A stretch of 64,000 nt of DNA from Dactylonectria macrodidyma. Its lineage: Eukaryota > Ascomycota > Sordariomycetes > Hypocreales > Nectriaceae. Where the stretch lies: assembly GCA_020744425.1 (NCBI GenBank), contig JAGMUV010000001.1:5208001-5272000 (forward strand). The letters are read 5' to 3'. The stretch's first letter is position 1; each line of letters opens with the position of its first letter. The position numbers and the translations under genes were made by a program. The notes under the pieces are model-generated. The model had not been told where the DNA came from. It was given only the letters and a program-made list of their open reading frames with translations, and searched no databases. Of this stretch, positions 1-12,177 are shown piece after piece.

Positions 1-560
1 GTGCCTCAGCCACTGTGCGAAACTTGACTTGCACGGAGCCACCACATTCTCACCACAACACGCACACTGGCACAATTGCACCCTTCCAGACGCCTTCGCC
101 CCCGAGGCCCCCCCCCCCCCCGGCAAGCCCAGCCCCAGGCCAGTTGCAGGCGAGTCCTCATCGGGCCTGTCAGGGCGTGCTGGGCGTCCTAGGCGTGTCC
201 CACCATGCCTACGGCCGTCTAGCGCGCGGTGTCGAGAACACGCTGCAACACTTGGCTCGCTGGTGTTAATCTCTATCGCCTTGGCGTCTTCGCGGGGGGA
301 ACCCTATCCTCGGCCGTGCTCACTTCTTTCGTTGACGCTGGGGTCAGCCCGGTCATGTCTGAGGGTGGTGGACTGGTGGACTGGTGGTTTGCACGTACTT
401 CGTACAGGAGTATAACCACGCCCGTCTTGGCTGCTACCCGTTTCGCTGGGCCTGCTCTTCTGCCTTTGCTTTGCTTCGCTTCCTCCCTGCCATCGCATCG
501 CAACTCATTCCACGGCTGCTGATCCCACGTCGCTCCCAGGCCACGGGCGTCAGAACCACC
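1..560. other. 5' flank of the OPT transporter gene
   Basis: No coding region recognised. It holds a run of 14 C (108-121) and pyrimidine-rich stretches typical of fungal promoters and 5' leaders, ending at the OPT start codon. Confidence 0.5.
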
Positions 561-3306
561 ATGGTGCCGTCCATCTTTCGCAAGCGCCACGAGCCCGAGG
601 ACATCACCCCGTTGCCGGGTCCTCTCGAGGCCGCCGCCGCCGCCTCCTCGGGTGTTGACACTCTCGAACACCTCAAGCAATTCGAAAAGGCCCACAAGCT
701 CGATCCCAACCTGCCCATCGACGACCTCACCGATGTCGACGCCGCTATCGCTACCGGAAATGCCGAGAAGGGCATCGAAATTGAGCATGCGCTCATGGAG
801 GACAACAGCCCGTATCCCGAGGTATGCGCCCGTCTCCCCGCCGCCTGTTCATGTCGTGTGCCGTCTGCAGTGTGCCGTCTGTAGAGCACGCCAACATCTC
901 GCGACCTCGGCAGTAGAGCCAACATCGCAGATGCCATCAGTTGGATAAAATCCTTCGGCGTATTTGGTTATCAGAAAGGACGATTGATTAATTGATTGAT
1001 TCATTAGGTTCGAGCTGTTGTCCGCAACTTCGATGTCGACCTCCCAGCCAACACCATTCGCGCCTGGGTCATCGGGTTGATCCTTTGCACCATAGGCTCC
1101 GGCGTCAATATGCTGTTCTCCCTGCGTAACCCTAGCATTGTTATCACGACCTACGTCGTCCAGCTCGTCGCCTATCCCATCGGCCTCGGATGGGATCTTA
1201 TCATGCCTGATCGCGAATGGAGTCTGTTTGGCCTCAAGTTCAATCTCAAACCTGGCAAATTCAACTACAAGGAACATGTCGTAATTGTCGCCATGTCAAA
1301 CGTGAGCAACCCCCCGGTCCCTGCCCCATCTCTCTTATCTTTCCCTCCATCATCTCTTCTCAAATCCCTGTTTATCGCTAACTCTTTCTCAAGGCTGCCT
1401 ATGGTGGTGGAGTTCTCTATGCTACCGATGTCCTGCTGGCCCAGCAGCTCTTCTATGGACAACATTTTGGCTGGGGGTTTCAACTTCTTTTCGGCATCAC
1501 CACCCTCTGCACGGGCTATGGCCTGGCTGGTATGGCCCGCCGCTTCCTGGTGTGGCCTGCTGCCATGATCTGGCCCTCCGACCTTGTGAACTGCGCCCTG
1601 TTCTACACTCTCCACGACCACTCAATTTCTGACCCTTCCAAAACCAATGGCTGGAAGATTGGCCGGTATAAGTGGTTCCTGTATGTTGCATGTGCTAGCT
1701 TTGTGTGGTACTGGTTCCCCGGTTGGATTTTTAAGGGCCTCTCCTACTTCACCTGGATTTGCTGGATTGCTCCTAAGAACGTCACCATCAACAAGATCTT
1801 CGGCGGCCTGACTGGCTACGGCCTGATGCCTACTTCCTTTGACTGGACCGTGTACAGCGGATACGTCGCATCGCCTTTGATCCCCCCTTTCTATGCGACC
1901 GCGAATGTCCTCCTTGGAATCGTCATTTTCTTGATCTGCGTTTCCATGGGCATTCACTTCTCAGGTACCTGGTACGCGGACTACTTCCCCGTCCAATCGT
2001 CCGAGTCTTACGACAACACCGGAGCCATCTACAACGTTTCGAGAATTCTCGATGACAACTTCCATTTCAACGAGACGGCTTACAAGGAGTACTCGCCCCT
2101 CTTCCTCCCAACGCAATTCGCTATGGCCTATGGCCTTTCCTTTGCTGCCGTTACTGCCGTCATCGTTCACGTCGCCCTGTACCACGGCCAGGAGATCTGG
2201 AAGCAGTTCAGGCTCGCTCGCCATCAAGAAGATGACGTCCATATGCGCCTGATGAAGAAATATCGTGATGTGGAGGATTGGTGGTATGCCGGTATGTTCT
2301 TCCGGCTTCCGTGCTACGAGCAGTTGCAAAGTTTCCTGCTAATATGAAACTAGCTCTCTTCATCGTTATGGTCTCCATTGCGTTTGCCGTTGTCGCAGGT
2401 TATCCCACTGGACTACCCGCATGGGCCTTTGCAGTCTGCTTGTTGATACCCATTTTCTGGCTTATTCCAATCGGTCTCGTTCAGGCTATCACCAACATTC
2501 AACTCGGCCTCAATGTTCTGACAGAATTCATCATCGGATACATGGTCCCCGGCCGTCCTGTGGCCATGATGTTGTTCAAGAACTACGGTTACATCTGCAT
2601 GACTCAGGCTCTCTACTTTGCACAGGATCTGAAGCTCGGCCACTACATGAAGGTCCCCCCTCGAGTCATGTTCTTCTCTCAGTTGATTGCATCCTTGTGG
2701 TCTGCCATCATTCAGATCTGTGTTATGAACTGGGCTCTGGGTCACATCCCTGATGTATGCAGCCTTGACCAGGAGAACAACTACACCTGCCCCGGCCCGC
2801 GAGTTTTCTACACAGCTTCAGTCATTTGGGGAGCTATTGGTCCGGCTCGAATTTTCAGCGGCAAAGCCATCTATTCCTCCCTTCAGTGGTTCTGGCTTGT
2901 CGGCGCCGTTACGCCTATCATGACTTGGCTCCTCGCTCGCAAGTGGCCTCGTTCTTTCTGGCGTTATGTTTGCACTCCGCTCATCTACGGTGGTTCCAAC
3001 ATGCTGCCTCCGGCCAGTGTCTACATCTATCTTTGCTGGGCGATGGCTGGTACCGTGTTCAACTATTTCATTAAGCGACGTTATACTGGATGGTGGCTGC
3101 AGTACAACTACATCACATCGGCTGCACTGGACTGCGGCCTGATTCTCTGCACCATCGTCATTTTCTTCACTCTATATCTGACGAGTGCTAAAGACCCTGA
3201 CTGGTGGGGTAACAGAGGCGCCTTGGACACGCTTGATCTGATGACATCGGCTGTCAAGCTGAAAGTCCCAGATGGACAAACCATTGGACCTAAAGAATGG
3301 CCTTGA
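561..3306 (+). CDS. OPT family small oligopeptide transporter
   Basis: Predicted proton-coupled importer of small peptides in the plasma membrane. Four exons (561-821, 1008-1301, 1394-2291, 2354-3306) join in frame to 801 aa, the usual size of fungal OPT proteins. Seen in the sequence: a hydrophilic N-terminus of about 90 residues, then many hydrophobic segments; the family signature KEH followed by VVIVAMSN near residue 180; a YATD motif just after the second intron; and a conserved WWY near the end of exon 3. The second intron ends in AAG rather than CAG/TAG, the least certain junction, but it restores the conserved AYGGG-YATD region. The start is the first ATG of the open frame (MVPSIF). 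Substrate (peptide, glutathione or metal chelate) cannot be told from sequence. The next gene on the same strand is an unrelated ribosomal protein gene. Confidence 0.93.
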
Positions 3307-3982
3307 GCGAGAATTGTATGGAGTTGTATGATTTAACACCGGGTGAGCTCATTTTGGACAGAGCTAGAGAAGCGGCGGATCATGGTCTGGAAAGCGGGTC
3401 TCTCTCTATATATTCATATGAACTGGTCGTGGCGTCATGGGACAGGGTGTATTTGGCCGGTTTGGTAATTCGAGATACCTCAAATAATGATTTATGTTTC
3501 TGGAGCTCACTACATGCATGTCTGAAGGTGAGGTTGTGAGTGCTAGTTCTGCCAAAGCTGCTACTGACAACGGATAAGAACGAGAATATTATACTTGTTA
3601 GGCAGTGATTCGAGTTTAACAGGATCGAAATATGATGCTGAAATTACAAAGTTTGCTTCCGGCTTACTATATGCCTTCGCTAGTTGACAATGTTTTTGAC
3701 CTCCCTCCCTCACTCATTGATCTTAAGAGCGGGGACTCGCACGTTGCGCTACCTTAGGTCATGAAGCTTAGACGTGGCGGGTTAGACGTGCCCCGAGTCA
3801 CGTGCGGCGCACATTCATTGCGCACCCACGTGACCTAAGCGGAACATCCACACACCGAGCCCAGGTTCCAGGCCAAAGATTAGGGCTAGAGAGTTGCCAA
3901 TTCGACACTCCACCAAAAAAGCCCTCCAAATTGAGAATTTCTCGATCGCCATCTAACTAACCGTCCAAACACCACAGCCAAG
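3307..3982. other. intergenic region and eL37 promoter
   Basis: Contains the 3' end of the OPT transcript and the promoter of the eL37 gene. Two CACGTG boxes in inverted orientation are present (see separate entry). No coding sequence recognised. Confidence 0.5.
3797..3834. promoter_or_regulatory. paired CACGTG boxes upstream of eL37
   Basis: GTCACGTG at 3797-3804 and CACGTGAC at 3827-3834 are perfect inverted copies, with GCGCA-type sequence between them. They lie about 150-185 bp upstream of the eL37 start codon. CACGTG is the core site of Cbf1-type bHLH regulators. That it acts on this gene is inference; a similar box lies at the same distance upstream of eL24. Confidence 0.5.
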
Positions 3983-4629
3983 ATGAGTACGTTGCTGCCC
4001 TTTCGAATTCGAGAACCCCCCCGTGAGGGTCGAAAAATGCGCAGCATGCTAATTCTCTGTAACAACAGCGAAGGGTACCTCCAGCTTCGGTAAGCGTCAC
4101 AACAAGACGCACACCCTGTGCCGACGATGCGGTTAGTTTCCTCATGCCCGTTCTGCCCAAAGAAATCCAAGGTCTCCTTCAGCTATAATTTCCTCGACTC
4201 GCCCGCGGAGGAATTCAACGGGGGACACGCCCAGAAAGACGATGCGAATGACGAGGAATTTTATATCTGAAGGACCAATTTCGGAGATGAGAGACGAATA
4301 GACGGCTGACGGGATATCTTCTTTCTAGGTCGTCGATCGCTTCACGTCCAGAAGCATGAGTGCTCGTCTTGCGGTTACCCTTCCGCCAAGATCCGCAAGT
4401 GTATGTTTTCACCCCCCCTTGGCCGAAGATATTTGATCTGATGGCCCTGGGCCCATTGCATATACTGACACATTTCTCAACAGACAACTGGTCCGAGAAG
4501 GCGAAGCGAAGAAAGACCGTCGGCACCGGCCGCACCCGCTACCTTAAGGGCGTTGCCCGGAAATTCAAGAACGGATTCCAGTCCGGCCAGCCCAAGAACG
4601 CGCGAAACGTCAAGTCGGAGTCGTCGTAG
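3983..4629 (+). CDS. rpl37: 60S ribosomal protein eL37
   Basis: Component of the large cytosolic ribosomal subunit, binding near 5.8S/25S rRNA. Four exons: 3983-3986 (only ATGA), 4069-4131, 4329-4400 and 4484-4629, giving 94 aa, the normal family length. The zinc ribbon is visible as two CxxC pairs (LCRRC and CSSC), split by the second intron. The C-terminal half is rich in Lys/Arg with the conserved [11 protein letters not shown] stretch, which fixes the third intron junction (exon ends CAAGT before GTATGT). The four-nucleotide first coding exon, with an intron right after the start codon, is common in ribosomal protein genes and easily missed. Expected to be highly expressed. It is convergent with the elp6 gene downstream. 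Confidence 0.97.
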
Positions 4630-5345
4630 ACGAGGAGACGTGGAAACCTTCTCTAACCCCCTCCTGTCAACCGGCCATTCGTCTTCCCCCACTCGACCTC
4701 TTCCCTCCCACCCCTCTGTGAACGGACCATCGCACGCGCGCGCACCATTGGCGGAAAACATGATCAACGAAATGCCGACAGTGAAACAGCGATAGGGATT
4801 CCGATGGGAGATTGGAAGTGCGGGTTTGGTGGTTATTTTTTTGGTGGTGAGCTGGCAACGGGCGGCTCTGTCGGTGGGGGTCGCGTGGGATGATGGACCG
4901 GAAGGGGCGGCTGGAGCATGGGCATGGTGTTTTACATGTTTGAGCAAGGAAAAAAAAAGGACCCCTTTGCTTTTCTGAGATTCCATAGGGATTCGGCTAC
5001 GAGGTTCTGAAATGGTATCTTGATTCTGCATGAACGTGTCTGTGGGGCTCGCTGTGAGAGGGAGTGAGTGATGGAATGGCGAACTGCTCTATCATTCTGG
5101 CCCACCGCGGACGCCCTCGTAATGTACATTGAATGGTGTTCTTAACATTAACTGCTTGAGACACTTGAGGTCTATCCCAGGACTGTATCGAAATGCAGAT
5201 CCCAGCCTGATCTATCATGTGTTGATTCCTTCCATGGCGGCATCGCACAACAACCTGTTGTGTCCTTATTGCCCATCCTACAGGCCCCATCCATATACTA
5301 GAATGAAAACCATTCACACAACCAGCCCGTCTTCGCAGCCCTCCT
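4630..5345. other. 3' regions of convergent rpl37 and elp6
   Basis: About 0.7 kb between two convergent genes. It holds their 3' untranslated regions; no gene recognised on either strand. Confidence 0.5.
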
Positions 5346-6311
5346 TCAAGCCCCTCTCTCGAAAACCCTCACGCCGCCGTCCGCAGCAACGTGATACAGG
5401 AACTCGGCCGGCTCGCCGCCGTCGATGGCAGGACCCGTCAGTCGCACCACGCCGCTGACGTCGCGAGCGACGCCCGTGTCGAGCATCCGCAGCGCCAGCA
5501 CCGCGTCCGCAGCGTGCGCCATCGAGAGCACCAGGCTCGCGTGCTCCCGCTCCAGCGTCGTTGCCTGCGCCGCCACCAGCGGCGTGTCGGCCGAGAGCGT
5601 TGCGACGGTGCTGTGGACGAACTGAGGGACAAGGGCAGTGTTAGTGTTCAAAGATGATTAATTGTCAAGTTCAAGGTGAAAAATAAGGACGAGTAGTGAC
5701 TCACGCTGCGTAGTGATAGCAAGAGATTCTGCAGCGTGAGGCTGGTGGTTGTCTCGTCGGTGACGGCCAGGAGGGCGTCCAGCTGGTCGACGATGAGGAC
5801 CTTGCGTGAGGTCCGCAGATCTGCCACAGCGGTCTCAAGCTCCCTCTTAATGTCGACAACTTTGCTGCTCCGGAGGACTCTCTCCTTTCGAGCGGTGCTT
5901 GCCGGCGGCGCTTCTCCCGTAATCAGGCCCGTTAAGCCATCGACGAGGACGACACGGCCCGCTCTACTCATGGCATCTAAGTCGAGGCCCTGTCATACAG
6001 CTTGATGAGTTTTGAGTCCTCTCACATTTCGATCCCCCTCCCAATGAATTCCCAAAAGCGCCCTTAGCAAGACGACTCACCATCTTAGCCGCTCCGTCCC
6101 TCCAAAAAGCTCCATCCCGTAGAAAGCTCACTAGTATAACGCCAGTGTCCCTGTCTTCGCCTGACGACCCGCGCAGGTACGAGTACAGATGTCTGAGGAC
6201 GAGCCAGTTCGCGTTGGCACCTAGAACACTTGTGAGGAGGCTGAGGTTTCCCTCAGGTGGGAGTTCAAGGTACGGCTCTAGTAGGTGCGGAACCCGCGAT
6301 GAAGACGTCAT
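5346..6311 (-). CDS. elp6: Elongator complex subunit Elp6
   Basis: Probable Elp6, one of the RecA-fold subunits of the Elp4-5-6 ring of Elongator, which is needed for wobble-uridine modification of tRNAs. Three exons (6081-6311, 5705-5989, 5346-5621) give 263 aa. Seen: an N-terminal segment LEPYLELPPEGNLSLLTSVL followed by NWLVLRHLYSYL; a central Walker-B-like strand KVLIVDQLDALL; and a C-terminal region with ARDVSGVVRLT, resembling the AKDVTGSL region of yeast Elp6. No P-loop Walker A is visible, as expected for this pseudo-ATPase. The start was chosen as MTSSSRV, since upstream sequence in this frame is low complexity. Confidence is limited because Elp6 is poorly conserved; another RecA-like protein is the alternative. 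Confidence 0.75.
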
Positions 6312-6753
6312 GGTGTATTGTGAAGGTTGATGCTGGATATTTTGACTTGTCGTCGTACTGTGCGAGTGTAGGGTGTGGCTTACGTGCGAGGTGCCATGGT
6401 TGGGGTGGGGACTGTGTAAATTCGACATTGCCGCACTATGTGTCTTCAAAGGCATCTTAACTTTGAATCGCACCGGAGGCAATGCAGCGACTAACAGGAT
6501 TTAGCCAGATAAAATTCTGGCAAGCTAATGTAATTCATAAAGATCATTACCTGCCTCTGTGAAGGAGACCGGCTCCAATTCAATATCGAGAGTTCCTAAC
6601 TCGCTCTCTGTCTAATCCGAAGTTATGCCTTGTTCCGATGCGACAACTCCTTTGTAATCGAATGCGTCTAAAAGACTCCAACGTAAAACGATCATCCTCA
6701 TGAACGTGTGCCAGCCTAAGAGAAAACGCCAATGCCATGATGCAAATCTTACT
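6312..6753. other. elp6 promoter and MFS 3' region
   Basis: Short intergenic stretch holding the 5' flank of elp6 and the 3' untranslated region of the MFS gene. Nothing else seen. Confidence 0.4.
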
Positions 6754-9053
6754 CTAGAACTTTTCAAGCAAGTTCATGCGTACCGTCCACATGCGAGCCC
6801 TCTTGCCATATATGTACATGGGGATTGTAAACAGCATCAGAATGAGCTGGATGATACCAATCCAGATGTACACATGCTTTGGACCATCCGCATGCAGCCA
6901 GTGTGTCACAAAGAGGCTGAACACAAGCCCATGCAAGATGTTCTTGGAGAAGTTGAGCGTCACCAGTGCCTCTCCAGCATATTGACGGTAGCTGTCCACA
7001 CAAAAAGTGATGGCTGTGGTCGAACCGAGTGAGCAGCCAAACGAGATGACTCCAAAGAAGACCGTGGGGACCATCCAGTGGTCTTTTTCATCGGCCGACC
7101 AACCAAAGCCCATGAGCCCAATGCATGTGGTGATGACAATGGGAATCGCCATCACTAGACGAAATTCAGGCTCGTAAAGGCCGCCATTGCGCCGTGCCAT
7201 GGCCTTGACGATAACATCGCTGATCTTTCCTGCCACGCCAGTGCCAAGAATTCCGCCGATGAATGGCGAGATATATATCAAGCCTGTTTGAAGAGCGTCA
7301 AAGTTGTAGCTCTCCTTGTTGCGGTATATCATGGCCATCGACTCAGAGACGACAATCAACCACCCAACTGAGCAGGCATACACACCAGATGACCACAAGA
7401 CCGCAGGATAAGTAAACAAGACAAAGGGCCGCAGCATGACCTTGAACCAGTTGTCACTATTAAGACGACCGTTCCAAGGTCTGAGCTGCTGTAGGAATGA
7501 CTGGGGAGGCTGAAGTCGGAGATTGTGCGTGTAAGCCTTGACTGTTGGCGAGCCCCTGAGTTTCGACGCTGGTATCTTTTCATTGTCCAAGTTGTGCCCC
7601 ATGCTGAAGTAATTGACATTGGACTCGCTTCCAGTAGCACTACTCTGGTACGGAGTGTTTGAAAAGTCATTGACGTGGGCTCCGGATATCGTATCAATAC
7701 CTCGGTTGACATGGGCTCGGTTTTCTTCGGCACGGCGAACCTCGGAAATATCTCTCTCGGTGCCAGGGTGAGTTGTGCTTGGATTGTTTGAACCAGTTTC
7801 AGGGGCAAACCCAACATGAATGTCTTTGTTCCTCCGAACAGTACCAGGAGATGCTGGGGTAGCAGGAGTCACAGGTTCGTTCTCCTCTGGATGCTCACTA
7901 GAGCTCATTATCCCTGATGCGTGACGAGATGAATGTCGACGGAGAAAGCTGGGTCGTCGGGACAGTTTCTTCGACTTGGACTTGCCGTGCGGCGTTCTAT
8001 CCCAGAACGTCTCGGGGACGAACAAGAAGAGAAGAACAAAACTAAAGCCTACAATCATAGCAACAATCCTATCAAGTATTAGTACCAATATCATTGTGAA
8101 GCTGTGTAGAGTATGCTTACCAGAAGACCCATCTCCATCCAAAGCGACCAATGATAGCCGCACTGACCAGAGGAATCAAGTTCTTGCCTCCCAAAAGCAA
8201 CAGCGTGTAGATGCCAATTCGAAACGCTCGCTCATGCAGAAAGAAAATCTCGGCAATGGTGGCAGACGGCAGGCACTCGACCGGACTGACGGAGATACCC
8301 TGGAAAACTCTAGCTATAAGGAGTGAGTTGAATGATGGGGACCAAGCTGCCCAGAGTGACATGGCAATGAAGACAATGGCACTAGCGAGATAAACCGGGC
8401 GTTTCCCCCAAAGAATTGCTGTAGGGGAAACAATGACGGAGCCAACACCGAGGCCCATCATGTAGAGCCCGGTAGTGAGAGACACTGTCTCAACTTCAAC
8501 GTTGTATGTTTCCGCGACATCAGTGAAGCCAGCGGCAATAATGGGGGTCATACCGCCACCAAGCATACAGTAAAAACCGAGGGACAGCAGAGCAAGGTCC
8601 CGCCTCCAGCTGGGCCAATTGAGTGGATCATTCCCTGATTCTTCGGGTTGAGGCTCCAAGATTATTGTGCCGTCACCAGTCGTCTTCTTGGGCTCGCCGT
8701 CATCCGCAGGAACTGGTTTGGGGGGAGCAGACGAAGTGGGCGTCCTGGGTCTCTCCACCGGGAAGCCCGCAGGGATAGATGAATGAGATGTCCTGGCGTG
8801 AACATTGCGTAAGCCAAGGGGCTCGTTGCGATGCTGGGCGAGTAGCAGTACAGAGCCTAATTTCCGTCTTAGTAGATGACTTCCTTGTGTATTCAAGGGC
8901 GGGAGACTAACCAGGGACCTCGATGGTCTCTTTGTCATTCAAGACTCCCAAGCTCCATTTCGACGGCCCTGAGACATCGTCGGCAGAATCATTAGTTGCA
9001 GAGCCATTGCCAAAGAAACGCCGCCATCGGGATTCTGCCTTTTCGGTGGACAT
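6754..9053 (-). CDS. MFS transporter, DHA1-like
   Basis: Predicted 12-helix drug/H+ antiporter-type transporter. Three exons (8912-9053, 8121-8856, 6754-8068) give 730 aa, longer than the usual 500-600. The first half carries NPLNWPSWRRD before the first helix, the helix 2-3 loop WGKRPVYL, RVFQG in helix 4 and the signature GWRWVFWI, split by the second intron, then FLFVPETFWDR after helix 6. The extra length comes from a hydrophilic loop of roughly 170 residues between the two six-helix halves, rich in Ser, Thr and charged residues, and a soluble N-terminus of about 140 residues. The second half shows another set of hydrophobic helices. The sequence resembles the fungal Hol1/fluconazole-resistance branch, but substrate cannot be assigned. 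Start MSTEKAESR is the first ATG of exon 1. Confidence 0.9.
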
Positions 9054-9696
9054 GTTTGGCTTTAGGCAGTGGCGATCTATTCGCCGCTGACTGGCTCTAT
9101 GCCACTGTAGACGAAAACGCGCAGCGAGTTATCCGGAACAGAGAGACTATGAATAACTTTGGATTGAGGCGAATGGGTCCACTTTTGAGGAGGAATCAGC
9201 CACGAGAACCGTGGGAGAGAAGCCGAGAACCCTGATGTACTGGTGGATCTGCGAGTCCACGAGGGCTGGAGGCGGTAGTTGTCAAGGTCTATCAGAAAGC
9301 AAAAGAGGGGTCTGTTTCTTATGTGCAAATTGGAAAGACGGGAGTCTAGGTGGGAGAGGTGTTGATTAGAATATGACGAGGTCGGCACGCATGAAAGCGA
9401 ATGCACAAGCCGTGAGGGAGGGAAGACAAGGCAGAGAAAGAGTCTGGATGTAGGTGTCTCGATGCAATTGTGCAGCTGAAGGTAATTAGGGAGAGACTAG
9501 GGCAGTGCCAGGTGACAGACTTTCGGCAATTGAATCCGAGGCAGTGTGTAGGAGGTTGCGCATGTCTTTTTGAAGGTGTGTCGATGCAGGTTTGACGAGT
9601 GGTTGTGTATAGGAATCGAGGTTGGGTAGGATGGTACACGGGACAGGCGCACACCTCACAGGGAAGGGGGGGGCGGGAAGTGGCGATGGGGCCTGA

Positions 9697-9718
9697 GGAT
9701 GGATGGATGGATGGATGG
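9697..9718. repeat. (GGAT)n microsatellite
   Basis: Five tandem copies of GGAT within the upstream region of the MFS gene; no function inferred. Confidence 0.7.
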
Positions 9719-9885
9719 TGGTTCCTGCCACGGCAACTCCGGTTAGAGTAAATGATGCCCTAGTAATTATTTCTTCAAAGGAAGGTGGGAAATAAAAGAA
9801 AGGGAAGAAAGAAAGAGAAAAAAGAAAGACGGAGACTTGAACTTTGGTTGAACAGGGCGGGGGCATATTAGAAGTCAAAGACAGA

Positions 9886-9944
9886 GTAGGTACCTATCTT
9901 CCTATCACTGAGTGATCCATGCGTCATGATAGGTATGTACCTAC
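9886..9944. promoter_or_regulatory. inverted repeat with AGGTACCT core
   Basis: GTAGGTACCTATC (9886-9898) faces GATAGGTATGTACCTAC (9928-9944), its inverse with four inserted bases. Between them is the near palindrome ATCACTGAGTGAT (9904-9916). It lies about 830-890 bp upstream of the MFS start codon. A regulatory role is inference only. Confidence 0.3.
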
Positions 9945-10497
9945 CTATCCATTGCCATTACCACCACCGCCACTGCCGCCGCCAAACCCATGCATGTTCT
10001 TGATGCGCTTAGAAAACACGCCTCACCGACCTTGACAACATAACTGGCGCATTCCCGTCAGCTTTCCCACCACAGATGGAGGGGAAGGAGGCCGATGACT
10101 CTGATCTCGGATATCGGGACGAGCGGTGGCAGCGACTCAAGCAACCACATGATGGATCTACCATGGGGGGAGTGTCGCGTGCGGTGCTGTCAGCACTGGA
10201 AAACCGCCGTAGCGGGGGGCCACCCCCTGCTAATGATCCCCCACTGGGACCCTTAGACCCCTACAACCGCTACTGCCGCTGCGCTACAGAGGCGCTATGA
10301 CGTGCCACCCGCAGCTTGAGCCTCCGGGCTGTCCTCGTGGGTGGCCGCAATTACATCAGCGAAGTCCAAAACTAGTGTGAGAAGCAATCCTAGTCGTTTT
10401 GCTCGTCTTTTTCATCGTCAACCAACCTTGTCCTCGGCCTTCAGCAGCCCAATCTTCGCAATCTTTGCGATACACCAAAGTTCCAGACCCACAAGCC

Positions 10498-11362
10498 ATG
10501 CATCTCCCTCCAGCGTTCCGATCCGGGCTGCGGCCGGTGCTCGGCAAGTCAATTCGTGGCCCAGCGCCGCCTCTGGCCCGGCCCCGGGGTGCTTCGACTG
10601 CCTTTCTATCGACGTCAGAACCGCGTCAGGCGAAGAACCAGATCTACGCTCCGTGAGTCGTCCAGTCTCCACCGCTCTTCATCACATGCCCAAAACCTAT
10701 CATGTTTGCCAGCACATGCACGTTTATCCATGGCCCATTGTCTGTAGCCCTCCTTTAGCCTCAATTGGACAGCTGTTAGTTACCCTAGTACATGCTGTAA
10801 CTACCGGTCTCTTTGCATCTCTATCTCTATCTCGAACCCTATCCCAACCCGGCCCCTTGTCACATCATATCGATGTACACAACGTACCCCCCACTCGCCT
10901 TCCACCTGTACTAAAACCACCTAATCCACTAGCATCCGCAACCCCAACTCCTTCACCACATATCTCTCCCTGTCCTCCTCAGCACGTACTCCGCTGCTCA
11001 CGCTGTGGACAGCCTCGTGGTGTTCCACCTGCCGCGTTGTCTCGCCACTGCTGCACTCCCTCGTTGAGTCCGGCGTAGGCGAGGACGAGGGCGGCGTCGC
11101 CTTTGCCACGGTTGAGTTCGACTCTCCGGACATCATGTCTGGCAGCCCCAACCTCGCCCTTGATTACATGATCACTAGCATCCCTACCTTGCTGAGCTTC
11201 GACGCTGGCGAGGCGCAGTCGGCGACTAGAATCGCCGATGCAAGAAAGATGGCTAATCGTGAGTTTCTCATCGAGTGGATTCGCAACGAAGCCAGGAGGC
11301 ACGGTGGTCGAGGCGGCGGCGGAGGTGCCTCTTCTGCATTTGGAGGCTTGTTTGGCAAATAA
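10498..11362 (+). CDS. thioredoxin-like protein, probably mitochondrial
   Basis: Two exons, 10498-10652 and 10933-11362, encode 194 aa. The N-terminus (about 45 residues) is rich in Arg, Ser and Pro without acidic residues, as in a mitochondrial targeting sequence. A thioredoxin fold follows: strand PLLTLWTASW leads into the CSTC redox motif (Cys81 and Cys84), and the cis-proline loop reads TSIPTLLSFD. The C-terminus ends in a Gly-rich tail with FGGLFGK. The 280 nt intron was placed by joining QIYAP to IRNPNSF; both frame and fold then continue. Family knowledge suggests a disulfide-exchange role; the partner is unknown. An earlier in-frame start without ATG was ignored. The gene converges on skt5. 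Confidence 0.85.
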
Positions 11363-12177
11363 GACTTGAGGGTATCAAAGACGGCAGTATGTCGCTCCAT
11401 CCCGTCGAGTTAACGCACCTGTCCAAGGTACGTTTCCATGTATATATATAGACCTGTGTAACATAGGCATCTAGACACCACCAACCAAACTCAAAAGGGG
11501 CCGTTCATGGTATGCGTGGCTTACTGTCGTGTACGCCACCCGGCTCGGCATACGCAGGTGAATCGAGGCTACGCAATACACGAGATCGTGTGGCATGATG
11601 ACAACTGACCCAACACAGTCATTGTCCAGACCAAATATGCACGTCTCAGTTTTCATGGTCACTTACCAATAGAAATCCAACTTGAGCAACCTGCAACCCC
11701 CAATCACCGCCAATTCTCCATAACCACATTATCACTTAGACTACAACAACTCCTCTTTCTTGAGTAAAAGATCGCGTATCATGATCCGCTCCGCTCCAGT
11801 AACATGCCACTGATGCTGAACAACATGTCTCATCGTTAAAGCCTGCTTTATTGAGACTATAATCAACGTTGCCTCCCCGCCTTAGTCACACCGCCCCTTA
11901 ACCAACCCAAGTTGAAGCCAACGGGTCCTCCCTCGACACCTGGAAGAGAGATACACCCATTTAAGTACACCAGATCCAACGCCTTCCTCCTATGCTCTCA
12001 TCCCGTATAGTTTTAATTATCCCAATAGTCAAACACTATATGCCGTCTGGAGTCCTTGTCACCATCGCTGTCGTGGCCATCGCCTTCATCTGCGGCATCG
12101 ACCCAGGTGCCCTCATACAGTCATCTACCATCCCTCTCATCGGTTGTGCGTCTCTCGTACGGGTATCATGGGTGAAT
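11363..12177. other. 3' regions of convergent thioredoxin-like gene and skt5
   Basis: About 0.8 kb with no convincing gene. A 107-codon open frame at 11992-12315 overlaps the last coding exon of skt5 on the other strand and is taken as a shadow. Confidence 0.45.

Larger units (their letters stand above)
9054..10497. other. promoter region of the MFS and thioredoxin-like genes
   Basis: About 1.4 kb between divergent genes. It contains a GGAT microsatellite, a purine-rich block (about 9780-9835) and an inverted repeat (9886-9944). Open frames here have no family features and I do not call a gene. Confidence 0.45.

Noticed and set aside
10341..11078. 245-codon open frame on the plus strand
   Set aside because: Overlaps the thioredoxin-like gene in another frame and starts without ATG; the alternative frame has CxxC and a cis-Pro loop.
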